From: UPXZ01 sp964345395
GTDB lineage: Bacteria; Bacteroidota; Bacteroidia; Bacteroidales; Paludibacteraceae
Direction: 5' to 3'
DNA: 64,000 nucleotides
Assembly: GCA_964345395.1 (NCBI GenBank)
Contig: CAYFRA010000002.1
Location: 4,687 to 68,686 of the forward strand
The position numbers were made by a program, and so were the translations under genes. Shown here piece by piece: positions 8,718 through 16,420 of this stretch (its first letter is position 1; every line of letters begins with the position of its first letter). The notes under the pieces were generated by a model that was not told the DNA's origin, did no database searches, and saw only the letters and a program-made list of their open reading frames with translations.

Positions 8718-9310
8718 TTTTCGTCAGATATCCAAATGATATCACTGTAAATTGTTTTTCCCTCTATTTCAATTTTATTCAAACCATTATGTTTTGAATA
8801 CTCAATAAAGTTGTTCACTTTAATTTCAATTGTGTTGAAGTTTGATTTGCTCTCCAAGTTTTCACAAATGATAAACAGCCTGTTTTCTAAGTGGTAACGC
8901 CCCTCTTTCGATTGGTTTTCATATAGCCATCTTATCAATCTGTCCTTATCTTCTCTTCTATTTAGATTGTATGTTTCTCGCTCAACAATGGCTTTAGGGA
9001 AGTAGGTTGTTTTTAAATCAAATGCAATATCCAATAGATAAAAATCAATTGTCTTATGATATGGATCTTCCTCTTTCTTAGCACCAAGTTTCAAAAAAAT
9101 TTCTTCGTGGGTTTTAGCACAATTAAAATTATACCATCTGTGAAGAGCATAATTCAAATCGGCACCGTTTGCCTCACACTGGGTTTTGATATCATCAACA
9201 CTATGACTTGAGTAGATGAAACGAGTAGCAGAATCCAAAGCGTTGCTTTGCATTTGCCACTCCTTTTTCATATGCTTCAATGCTGATTTTATCTCTTCTC
9301 TCGTAGGCAT
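8714..9310 (-). CDS. Probable type II restriction endonuclease, PD-(D/E)xK type
   Basis: No named restriction enzyme is recognised. The protein has 198 residues, is soluble and charged, with no signal peptide. A PD-(D/E)xK-like core can be read in IDFYLLDIAFDLKTTYFP at about residues 96-113: an acidic residue, a hydrophobic strand, then D-L-K. The regions around it are helical and polar. The direct 4-base ATGA overlap with a DNA adenine methyltransferase is the main reason for the call. It starts only 17 bases after the trpB2-like gene on the same strand. A nicking enzyme or other modification-dependent nuclease is possible. The role is inferred from context plus motif. Confidence 0.72.
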   Translation of the reverse strand: MPTREEIKSALKHMKKEWQMQSNALDSATRFIYSSHSVDDIKTQCEANGADLNYALHRWYNFNCAKTHEEIFLKLGAKKEEDPYHKTIDFYLLDIAFDLKTTYFPKAIVERETYNLNRREDKDRLIRWLYENQSKEGRYHLENRLFIICENLESKSNFNTIEIKVNNFIEYSKHNGLNKIEIEGKTIYSDIIWISDEK

Positions 9311-9327
9311 TTAAGAATCAAAGTTTA

Positions 9328-10683
9328 TTAAATTATTTTATCTAATTTAGAAATTGACTGCTCAATGTCACTACTTGTTAGTTCATAATTGCGAAGATCT
9401 CCGTTGAAGAATGAATCGTAAGCACTCATATCAACAAAACCATGTCCAGATAGATTGAATAAAATGGTTTTTTTAACGCCTTCCTCTTTGGCTTTAATGG
9501 CCTCGCGAATAGTTGCTGCTATGGCGTGTGCACTTTCTGGTGCGGGTACAATTCCTTCTGTTTTTGCAAAAAGCACACCTGCTTCAAAGCTTTCAAGCTG
9601 AGGGATAGAAGTAGCTTCAATCATCTCATCTTTAAGCAGCTGACTGATGATACTACCTGCCCCATGGTAGCGTAAACCTCCGGCATGTATGTTGGCGGGC
9701 GAAAAGTTGTGTCCCAGCGTAAACATAGGAATCAAAGGTGTGTAGCCCGCTTCGTCTCCAAAGTCATATTGGAATACTCCGCGAGTCAATTTGGGACAAG
9801 AAGCTGGTTCGGCAGCTATGAATCTTGTTTTGTTACCATTCAATATATTGTGTCGTAGAAATGGAAACGATATCCCCGAAAAGTTACTACCCCCACCAAA
9901 GCAACCAATCACCACATCGGGGTAAGCATCAGCTATTTCCATCTGTTTTTCGGCCTCCAAGCCAATGATTGTTTGGTGTAGCGAAACGTGATTCATTACA
10001 CTACCAAGTGCGTATTTGCAATTTGGCGTTTGAATAGCCAACTCTATTGCTTCTGAAATAGCAGTACCCAAGCTACCCTGATAATTGGGGTTTTCGGTAA
10101 TGATTTTTCTACCTGCTTTGGTTGACATACTGGGTGAAGCTATTACTTCGGCTCCCCAAGTTTGCATCAACGATCTGCGATATGGCTTTTGATTGAAACT
10201 GATTTTGACCATATACACTGCCAAATCGATATCAAAAGCACGTGTTGCAAAAGCTAAAGCAGTGCCCCACTGCCCAGCACCTGTTTCAGTAGTGATGTTG
10301 GTAACTCCCTCCTTTTTACAGTAATAGGCTTGTGGTAAGGCTGAGTTTAGTTTATGCGAACCTACAGGACTGACACTCTCATTTTTGAAATAAATATGAG
10401 CAGGCGTATCTAAATACTTCTCCAAACCATATGCTCTGACAAGAGGTGTAGGTCTATATATCAAATACTTATCACGCACTTCCTCTGGTATTTCTATCCA
10501 AGCATCGGTAGTGTTCATCTCTTGTTCGCTTGCCTCTTTTGAGAAGATGGGGTATAAATCTTTTGCTGTCAATGCCTCTTTAGTTTCAGGATTCAGCAAA
10601 GGCAAAGGCTTATTCTTCATATCGGCGACAATGTTATACCATTTGTTTGGCATATCTTTTTCGCAAAGTATAATTTTCTTCAT
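9328..10683 (-). CDS. TrpB2-type tryptophan synthase beta-like PLP enzyme
   Basis: PLP-dependent enzyme of the TrpB2 family, which makes tryptophan from indole and serine in vitro but often lies apart from trpA. It has 451 residues, longer than TrpB1 (about 400) because of the N-terminal extension typical of TrpB2. The PLP lysine is K111 in GSHKLNSALPQAYY. The phosphate-binding glycine loop CFGGGSNFSG is at about residues 262-271. No trpA or other tryptophan gene is nearby; the downstream genes are a restriction-modification pair. The enzyme may salvage indole, or act on another beta-replacement substrate. Confidence 0.9.
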   Translation of the reverse strand: MKKIILCEKDMPNKWYNIVADMKNKPLPLLNPETKEALTAKDLYPIFSKEASEQEMNTTDAWIEIPEEVRDKYLIYRPTPLVRAYGLEKYLDTPAHIYFKNESVSPVGSHKLNSALPQAYYCKKEGVTNITTETGAGQWGTALAFATRAFDIDLAVYMVKISFNQKPYRRSLMQTWGAEVIASPSMSTKAGRKIITENPNYQGSLGTAISEAIELAIQTPNCKYALGSVMNHVSLHQTIIGLEAEKQMEIADAYPDVVIGCFGGGSNFSGISFPFLRHNILNGNKTRFIAAEPASCPKLTRGVFQYDFGDEAGYTPLIPMFTLGHNFSPANIHAGGLRYHGAGSIISQLLKDEMIEATSIPQLESFEAGVLFAKTEGIVPAPESAHAIAATIREAIKAKEEGVKKTILFNLSGHGFVDMSAYDSFFNGDLRNYELTSSDIEQSISKLDKII

Positions 10684-10711
10684 ACGTTTTTTATATTGTT
10701 TTGTAAAAATG

Positions 10712-10742
10712 CAAATGTAGCAATAAGATTATTAAAAAAGAA
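10712..10742 (-). promoter_or_regulatory. Candidate promoter of the trpB2-restriction-modification unit
   Basis: On the minus strand TACATTTG (10712-10719) fits the -7 consensus TAnnTTTG and lies 29 bases before the trpB2 start. The -33 region about 19 bases further up is a poor match, so only the -7 box is convincing. Confidence 0.4.
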
Positions 10743-10848
10743 TTTAATCCTAAAAAAGCGGTAAGATTTCATACTCTTTCAAAAACTCAATAAAATAATA
10801 TTTAAAAAGCCATTCAGTTTATAAAAATAGAATATTTATAAATTTATC

Positions 10849-10880
10849 GTTGCTATTGATTGATAAAATTTATATCTTTG
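10849..10880 (+). promoter_or_regulatory. Promoter of oxyR
   Basis: GTTG (10849-10852), 20 bases, then TATCTTTG (10873-10880), a full match to the Bacteroidetes -7 box. The predicted start is about 20 bases before the oxyR ATG. No obvious OxyR autoregulatory palindrome was identified by eye. Confidence 0.62.
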
Positions 10881-10908
10881 TGCGAAAATACCAAAATAAT
10901 ACACAACA

Positions 10909-11835
10909 ATGACAATACAACAGTTAGAGTATATAATTGCCTTAAGCAAAACAAAACACTTTGTACAGGCAGCTGAAGTGTGTGGAGTTACACAACCCAC
11001 ATTGAGTATGATGATTCAGAAATTGGAAGAAGAACTTGATGTTAAAATCTTTGATCGTTCGAAACATCCTTTGACTGTAACCAAAATTGGTGAAGAAATC
11101 TTAGAGCAAGCAATCATTACTCTGTCTCAGTTTAATCGTATATATGAGATAGTGTATTCGGAAAAAGGTAAAATTGATGGGGACATAAACTTGGCAATTA
11201 TCCCAACAGTTGCTCCTTATGTTTTACCCAAATTTTTCAAAGAAGTAAGGGGGGTATATCCCGAATTGAAGTGTAAAATATCAGAACTTCAAACAACTGA
11301 AATAGAGAAAAAATTGATGATGGGTGAATTGGATATGGCGATTCTCTCCACACCGCTTGAAAATACAAACATTTTGGAAATACCTTTGTATTACGAAAAG
11401 TTTGTGGCCTATATTTCTCCAAATGACCCACTATACCAGCAGAAAGAGCTGCAGTCAAGCAATTTGCCTGTTGAAAATTTATGGGTGCTCGAAGAAGGTC
11501 ATTGCTTTAGAAGTCAGGCGTTTAAGTTTTGTTTGAAAGATGCAGTAAGATATAATTCATATGAAGCTGGAAGCATTGAAACTCTAATTAAAATTGTTGA
11601 TGAGAATGGAGGTTATACCATTATTCCAGAACTTCATATTGATTTACTTACAGAAAATCAAAAGAAAAATATGAGGAGTATTGTTAGTCCTGAGCCTGTG
11701 CGTGAGATTTCTTTAGTAATTCACCGCAATTTTATTCGCGAGGGACAACTAAATGCAATAGCCAATACGATAAAAAAAATCATTCCAAATCACATGTTAG
11801 ATTCTCGATTGAAGAAATTTAGTATAAAAATTTAA
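10909..11835 (+). CDS. oxyR: LysR-type hydrogen-peroxide sensor OxyR
   Basis: Peroxide-sensing transcription factor of 308 residues. An N-terminal winged helix-turn-helix (residues 1-60; AAEVCGVTQPTLSMMIQKLE) precedes a LysR effector domain. The redox pair is Cys199 and Cys208 in EGHCFRSQAFKFC, with the same numbering and spacing as E. coli OxyR, so disulfide switching should work. The gene is divergent from trpB2 and 96 bases upstream of the ctlX-like gene. It probably acts on peroxide genes elsewhere; nothing ties it to the neighbouring citrulline genes except position. Confidence 0.93.
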   Translation: MTIQQLEYIIALSKTKHFVQAAEVCGVTQPTLSMMIQKLEEELDVKIFDRSKHPLTVTKIGEEILEQAIITLSQFNRIYEIVYSEKGKIDGDINLAIIPTVAPYVLPKFFKEVRGVYPELKCKISELQTTEIEKKLMMGELDMAILSTPLENTNILEIPLYYEKFVAYISPNDPLYQQKELQSSNLPVENLWVLEEGHCFRSQAFKFCLKDAVRYNSYEAGSIETLIKIVDENGGYTIIPELHIDLLTENQKKNMRSIVSPEPVREISLVIHRNFIREGQLNAIANTIKKIIPNHMLDSRLKKFSIKI

Positions 11836-11931
11836 TATCCATTCTGTTTTTCTTCGAGTTAAAAATAATAACTATTGAAAAACGTAGGTTTAGTCTGGTT
11901 TAACTATCAGATTATCAAAATTATAAATCTT

Positions 11932-12879
11932 ATGAATAACACAATTAATCCAAAACAAGAGCCTTGTTGTGCCGATGTTGTATTTATGGTAGAACCCGTA
12001 GCGTTTGGTTTTAATGCTGAAACAGCTGTAAATAATTATTTTCAAAACAGTGATGAAACTGATGGTAAGGAGACTCAAAAACAAGCACTTGCAGAGTTTA
12101 GCAATTTAGTGAGCTTGCTAAGAGAGGCGGGTGTAAAGGTGATCAACATTAAGGATACAGAGTTTCCGCATACGCCCGATTCTATTTTCCCTAACAATTG
12201 GGTGTCTTTTCATCTCAACAATCAAGTGGTATTGTATCCAATGTTTGCAGAAAACAGAAGGTTGGAAAGACGAATGGATATTCTATCAGAGATAGAAAAT
12301 GAGTTGGGACGCAAATTTCAACATACTGATTATTCTCAATTTGAAAATGATAATATTATATTGGAGGGCACTGGCAGCATCGTTCTTGATAGAACTAACC
12401 GTATGGCTTATGCGGTAATTTCGCCACGAACAGATAAAAATCTTTTCATAAAGTTTTGTGAAGAACAAAATTACCGCCCCGTCATTTTCAATTCAACACA
12501 AAATGTCAATGGCGAGTTCTTACCGATTTACCACACCAATGTCGTAATGTGTGTTACACATAAATTTGTTATTATCTGCTTAGATACCATCAGAGATGCG
12601 GCTGAACGAGCTTATGTGGTACAAGAAATTGAGAACTCAGGTAAAGAAGTTTTTGAAATCAGTGTGGAGCAAATGAATAACTTTGCTGGCAATATGTTGC
12701 AATTGCGAAATGATAAAGGTGAAGAGCTATTGGCTATGTCGCAAGCTGCATATGATTCATTGACACCAGATCAAGTTAATGAATTAGAAAAACATTTCAA
12801 ATTGATTGTAGCAGCCATACCTACCATAGAAAAGTTTGGCGGAGGTAGTGTCAGATGTATGATTGCGGAAGTAATCTAA
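11932..12879 (+). CDS. ctlX: Citrulline hydrolase CtlX-like protein (amidinotransferase/arginine deiminase fold)
   Basis: Member of the guanidino-group-modifying enzyme fold. CtlX is reported to hydrolyse citrulline to ornithine, and relatives are dimethylarginine or arginine hydrolases. It has 315 residues from the ATG at 11932. An in-frame TTG at 11875 would add 19 poorly conserved residues and is less likely. The conserved residues are visible: HTPDSIFPNNWVS (substrate acidic residue), a histidine in IYHTNVVMCVTH, and the catalytic cysteine near the end in GGGSVRCM. The neighbour 61 bases downstream is ornithine aminotransferase, which would consume the ornithine. A generic arginine-deiminase-like function remains possible. 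Confidence 0.78.
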   Translation: MNNTINPKQEPCCADVVFMVEPVAFGFNAETAVNNYFQNSDETDGKETQKQALAEFSNLVSLLREAGVKVINIKDTEFPHTPDSIFPNNWVSFHLNNQVVLYPMFAENRRLERRMDILSEIENELGRKFQHTDYSQFENDNIILEGTGSIVLDRTNRMAYAVISPRTDKNLFIKFCEEQNYRPVIFNSTQNVNGEFLPIYHTNVVMCVTHKFVIICLDTIRDAAERAYVVQEIENSGKEVFEISVEQMNNFAGNMLQLRNDKGEELLAMSQAAYDSLTPDQVNELEKHFKLIVAAIPTIEKFGGGSVRCMIAEVI

Positions 12880-12940
12880 AAAACTTGCTCGTTGAGAGTA
12901 TTAAAAAGAAAAAGTTTAATTTTTAAAATAAAAATAGAAA

Positions 12941-14164
12941 ATGAAAGCAAAACAACTAATCGAACTCGAAAATCAATATGGTGCACATAATTACAAACCG
13001 CTACCAGTAGTTTTAGAAAAAGGAGAGGGCGTGTTTGTGTGGGATGTAAATGGGAAAAAATATTACGATTTTCTTGCAGCTTATTCTGCAGTAAATCAAG
13101 GGCATTGCCATCCCAAAATTATCAATGCTATGAATGAACAAGCTAAAACTTTAACTTTGACATCTCGTGCATTTTATAATGACAAATTGGGTATTTTCGA
13201 AAAATTTGCTTGTGATTATTTTGGCTATGATAAGTTGTTGCCTATGAATACAGGTGCTGAAGCAGTTGAGACAGCTATTAAGTTAAGTCGCAAGTGGGGG
13301 TATCTGAAAAAGGGTATCAAAGAAAACGAAGCACAAATCATTGTTTGTAAAGATAACTTTCACGGTCGCACATCCACCATCATTTCATTCTCTGTAGATG
13401 AGGTTGCTCGCGATAATTATGGTCCTTATATGCCAGGCTTTGCTATGGTTCCATATGATGATTTTGATGCGTTAGAAAAAATATTGAATGAAAACCCAAA
13501 CGTAGTTGGTTTTTTAATTGAGCCTATTCAAGGAGAAGCAGGTGCAGTGGTTCCTTCAGATGGTTTTCTGAAAGCAGCTTATGATTTATGTAAAAAACAC
13601 AATGTACTTTTTATGGCCGATGAGATACAGACAGGTATAGCTCGCACGGGTAAGTTGTTGGCTTGTGATTATGAGTCGGTTCGTCCTGATGTGTTGTTGT
13701 TGGGTAAAGCTTTGTCGGGTGGTGCATATCCAGTGTCGGCAGTATTGGCTGATAATGATATAATGGACGTATTCCAACCCGGTTCTCACGGATCAACTTA
13801 CGGTGGAAACCCCATTGCAGCCGTTGTAGGTATAGCTGCTCTTGAAGTAGTTCGAGATGAAAACTTAGCTGAAAATGCTTATGAAATGGGCGAATATTTC
13901 AGAAGCGAAATGCAAAATTTATGCGATAACTCTAAAGTGGCCGTTGGCGTGAGAGGCAAAGGTTTGATGAATGCTTTAATTATTAATAATGACAATCATG
14001 TCGATTTGGCTTGGGATATATGTATGAAAATGGCTGATAAAGGTCTGTTGGCGAAACCAACGCATACCAATATTATTCGTTTTGCACCTCCATTAACCAT
14101 TACAAAAGAACAACTAACTGATTGTATCCGAATAATTAAGGAAGCAGTTAGCGAATATGAATAA
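12941..14164 (+). CDS. rocD: Ornithine aminotransferase
   Basis: PLP enzyme that converts ornithine plus 2-oxoglutarate to glutamate semialdehyde plus glutamate. It has 407 residues, the usual length. The class III aminotransferase pattern is complete: MADEIQTGIARTGK (about 225-238) with the cofactor aspartate, then the PLP lysine K256 in LLLGKALSGGAYPVSAV. GSHGSTYGGNPIA is the family's ornithine-type sequence; acetylornithine aminotransferase is the nearest alternative. It lies directly downstream of the ctlX-like gene, giving a short citrulline to ornithine to glutamate route. Confidence 0.93.
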   Translation: MKAKQLIELENQYGAHNYKPLPVVLEKGEGVFVWDVNGKKYYDFLAAYSAVNQGHCHPKIINAMNEQAKTLTLTSRAFYNDKLGIFEKFACDYFGYDKLLPMNTGAEAVETAIKLSRKWGYLKKGIKENEAQIIVCKDNFHGRTSTIISFSVDEVARDNYGPYMPGFAMVPYDDFDALEKILNENPNVVGFLIEPIQGEAGAVVPSDGFLKAAYDLCKKHNVLFMADEIQTGIARTGKLLACDYESVRPDVLLLGKALSGGAYPVSAVLADNDIMDVFQPGSHGSTYGGNPIAAVVGIAALEVVRDENLAENAYEMGEYFRSEMQNLCDNSKVAVGVRGKGLMNALIINNDNHVDLAWDICMKMADKGLLAKPTHTNIIRFAPPLTITKEQLTDCIRIIKEAVSEYE

Positions 14165-14205
14165 TTAAAAGATATACTTTTTTTTAGCAGGCTTGATAGA
14201 ATTAT

Positions 14206-14236
14206 TTTGCTAATTATAAAAAATGTATTACTTTTG
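14206..14236 (+). promoter_or_regulatory. Consensus promoter of the SRP RNA / tRNA-Thr unit
   Basis: TTTG (14206-14209), exactly 19 bases, then TACTTTTG (14229-14236): a full match at both boxes, one of the two best promoters in the window. The SRP RNA stem starts 5 bases later, which fits a start close to 14241. Confidence 0.82.
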
Positions 14237-14240
14237 CAGT

Positions 14241-14336
14241 GGGTAAGTCCTACACGACCAGCTCCTGTCAAACCCCCCAGGGCTTGACCGCAGCAAGGGT
14301 AGATGGTTGTAGCGGTGCGATGTGGTTCGCTTACCC
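14241..14336 (+). ncRNA. ffs: Signal recognition particle RNA, small bacterial type
   Basis: About 96 nucleotides. The ends pair as GGGTAAG (14241-14247) with CTTACCC (14330-14336). The interior contains CAGGGCTTGACCGCAGCAAG, resembling the SRP domain with its tetraloop and the asymmetric A-C/AGCA internal loop that binds Ffh. A consensus promoter lies directly upstream and tRNA-Thr starts 4 bases after its 3' end. The RNA guides Ffh-ribosome complexes to the membrane. Confidence 0.87.
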
Positions 14337-14340
14337 TTTT

Positions 14341-14414
14341 GCCTCTTTAGCTCAGTTGGCCAGAGCACGTGATTTGTAATCTCGGGGTCGTTGGTTCGAA
14401 TCCGACAAGAGGCT
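14341..14414 (+). tRNA. tRNA-Thr (anticodon TGT)
   Basis: A 74-base cloverleaf: acceptor GCCTCTT/AAGAGGC, D-arm GCTC/GAGC, anticodon loop TTTGTAA giving anticodon TGT, T-arm GTTGG/CCGAC with TTCGAAT loop, discriminator T. CCA is not encoded. The anticodon stem CGTGA/TCTCG carries one T-T mismatch at positions 29-41. It begins 4 bases after the SRP RNA, so RNase P cleavage at its 5' end would also free the SRP RNA 3' end. Confidence 0.95.
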
Positions 14415-14419
14415 CAAAA

Positions 14420-14455
14420 AAGAAGTTGTCAATCATAAGATAACTTCTTTTTTTC
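14420..14455 (+). terminator. Terminator of the SRP RNA / tRNA-Thr unit
   Basis: An 11-base-pair stem (AAGAAGTTGTC at 14420-14430 with GATAACTTCTT at 14439-14449, one G-T pair) and 8-base loop, then a T run at 14450-14454. Confidence 0.82.
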
Positions 14456-14532
14456 TTTTAAATCTGTTAAATCTCCAAATAAATCATTTTATAGTTAAAC
14501 TTTCTATGAGTCGATTTGTTTAATCTATAAAA

Positions 14533-14546
14533 AGACAAATATGTCT
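14533..14546. promoter_or_regulatory. Inverted repeat upstream of the RIC gene, possible operator
   Basis: AGACA-AATA-TGTCT is a perfect 5-base inverted repeat with a 4-base centre, 38 bases before the RIC start codon. Position and symmetry fit a dimeric regulator, for example a CRP/FNR-family factor. No known consensus is matched, so the role is inference. Confidence 0.3.
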
Positions 14547-14583
14547 CTTATTTGCAATTACTAAAAAACAAATTAAATAAACT

Positions 14584-15300
14584 ATGTCAATTACAAAAGA
14601 AACAATTGTTGGAGAGTTGGTAGCAAAAGATTATCGAGCTGCATCAGTTTTCAAACAATACGGTATAGATTTTTGCTGCAATGGCAATAGAAGCATAGCA
14701 AATGCTTGTAAAGATGAATCAGCCATACCTGGCCTGATAGAAAAACTAGCAATTGCAACAGATAAAACAGATGGTGCAAATATAGATTACAAGGCTTGGC
14801 CATTGGATTTACTTGCAGATTATGTTGAGAAAAAACACCATCGTTATGTTCAAGAGAAGTCCATTGAGATTTTGCCTTATTTAGAAAAAGTTGTTCGTGT
14901 GCATGGTGAGCGACATCCTGAACTTTACGAGGTAGAAACACTGTTTAAAGAGTCGGTAGGCGAACTCACACAACATATGAAAAAAGAGGAGTTGGTGCTT
15001 TTTCCCATTATTAGAAAAATGGTATCAGCCTCATCGTCTGTAGATACGACTTTTGGTTCAGTAGGAAATCCCATCAGAGCGATGATGGCAGAACACGATA
15101 ATGAAGGAGAAAGATTTAGACTAATTTCGAAACTAACCGATGGTTATGTGCCACCTGCAGATGCTTGCGGCACTTACAGGGTAACATATTCACTACTTAA
15201 AGAGTTTGAAGATGACCTCCACCTTCATATCCATATCGAAAACAACATACTCTTTCCAAAATCGATAGAATTGGAAGAGAGCTTGGCTAAACAAAACTAA
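14584..15300 (+). CDS. ric: Iron-sulfur cluster repair di-iron protein (RIC/ScdA/YtfE)
   Basis: Repairs iron-sulfur clusters damaged by nitric oxide or peroxide. It has 238 residues in two domains. The N-terminal DUF542 part has the cysteine pair GIDFCCNG (about residues 28-35). The hemerythrin-like four-helix domain carries the di-iron ligands, seen as KKHHRY, HGERHPEL, HMKKEELVLFP, MMAEHDNEGER and HLHIHIENNILFP. Length and layout match S. aureus ScdA and E. coli YtfE. It is a single gene between the tRNA terminator and its own terminator. A short palindrome upstream may be its operator. Confidence 0.94.
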   Translation: MSITKETIVGELVAKDYRAASVFKQYGIDFCCNGNRSIANACKDESAIPGLIEKLAIATDKTDGANIDYKAWPLDLLADYVEKKHHRYVQEKSIEILPYLEKVVRVHGERHPELYEVETLFKESVGELTQHMKKEELVLFPIIRKMVSASSSVDTTFGSVGNPIRAMMAEHDNEGERFRLISKLTDGYVPPADACGTYRVTYSLLKEFEDDLHLHIHIENNILFPKSIELEESLAKQN

Positions 15301-15363
15301 TTAAATATATTGATTTCAAGGTATAGTACAATTGATTGATGAATTGAATTTTTTCTTTTGATT

Positions 15364-15402
15364 AAAAGCGAGAGTGTATATAGATTATACTCTCGCTTTT
15401 TT
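15364..15402 (+). terminator. Terminator after the RIC gene
   Basis: A 12-base-pair stem AAAAGCGAGAGT (15364-15375) with ACTCTCGCTTTT (15389-15400), followed by more T. It could also work on the minus strand, but no minus-strand gene ends here. Confidence 0.85.
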
Positions 15403-15478
15403 CTTTTAAATTTCACACAAGAATAAATCATCCGATTGTAGTTGAAAAACTCAAAACTAAAATTATTATTGGTTTATG

Positions 15479-15510
15479 GTTGTATTTTTGTAAAAAATCT
15501 CTTACATTTG
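15479..15510 (+). promoter_or_regulatory. Candidate promoter of the barrel / HHH-barrel / msrC unit
   Basis: GTTG (15479-15482), 20 bases, then TACATTTG (15503-15510), a full -7 match. A second -7-like box, TATTTTTG at 15483-15490, lacks a good -33 partner. Confidence 0.5.
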
Positions 15511-15566
15511 AAAGATATTACCAAACAATTTAAAGATTTGTCACGTATCACATTCAAAACATAATC

Positions 15567-16409
15567 ATGAAAAGATATCATTTTTATAAAAAAAGAACAA
15601 CACTTACGCTTTTCGTGTTGCTTTTTATCACTGGGATTTCGTATTCACAAATTGCACCTGTCGTACCTTCATCTACAACAATTGCCAATGCTTCGGTAGC
15701 AGTTTTGGAGGAGTGGAGCGGATTTCAGAATACGGCAGCCCTTGCAAATATAGATAAAATAGAAATTTCAACTCAGTTTGAAAATCGATTTATGATTAAA
15801 GAGTTGAGTACTAAAAGTGTGCAAGCTGGTTTTAATCTCGATGTTGTCAATGTTGGCGTGAGTTTTTCTCAGTTTGGTTATTCTTTGTATAATGAAATTT
15901 TGGCAGGTATTGGCTTAGCTCGAAACTTCAACGATAAATTTTCGATGGGAGTTCAGTTTAACTACTATACTGCCTATTTTTCAGCCGAGGAGGAGAGTCG
16001 TTATAGGGGTTCTGTGCTCGCTCAAATGGGTATTGCTTCAAAAATCACTCCTCGAATGACAGTCGGATTTCACACCTTCAATCCATTTCAAACCAATATA
16101 GAAACAGAATATGCTACCAAACGCTTGCCATCTATCTACAGCTTAGGAACACAGTATAGCTTCGACCATAATTTGATTTGGCTTGCTCAGATTGATAAAG
16201 AGATCAGTAGCAATTACCGATTTGCAACCGGTTTTGAATATAGAATGGTGGAGCAGTTGACAGTGAAAATGGGTGCTTACGCTTATGATTATTTGGTGCC
16301 ATCCATTGGTTTTGGAGTTCATTTAGGAGGATTTAATTTTCATTTGAATGGCGAATTGCATCCGGTGCTCGGATTGAATACATTAGGTAATTTGAAATAT
16401 CGATTTTAG
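15567..16409 (+). CDS. PorV/PorQ-like outer-membrane beta-barrel protein, function unknown
   Basis: It has 280 residues with a signal peptide ending near residue 27 (FITGISYSQ). The mature start IANASVAVLEEWSGFQNTAALA matches the plug region of the PorV/FadL-like family (small-residue run, then N-x-A-x-LA). The rest is alternating short strands ending in an aromatic, LGNLKYRF, as outer-membrane barrels do. It is shorter than PorV (about 390), and no T9SS gene is adjacent. Only 11 bases separate it from the helix-hairpin-helix barrel gene, so the two are probably made together. The precise role is not known to me. Confidence 0.7.
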   Translation: MKRYHFYKKRTTLTLFVLLFITGISYSQIAPVVPSSTTIANASVAVLEEWSGFQNTAALANIDKIEISTQFENRFMIKELSTKSVQAGFNLDVVNVGVSFSQFGYSLYNEILAGIGLARNFNDKFSMGVQFNYYTAYFSAEEESRYRGSVLAQMGIASKITPRMTVGFHTFNPFQTNIETEYATKRLPSIYSLGTQYSFDHNLIWLAQIDKEISSNYRFATGFEYRMVEQLTVKMGAYAYDYLVPSIGFGVHLGGFNFHLNGELHPVLGLNTLGNLKYRF

Positions 16410-16420
16410 AAATTGAGACT

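Noticed and set aside
11875..11931. N-terminal extension of the CtlX-like protein from TTG
   Set aside because: The extension has no family similarity and the ATG at 11932 gives the usual length.
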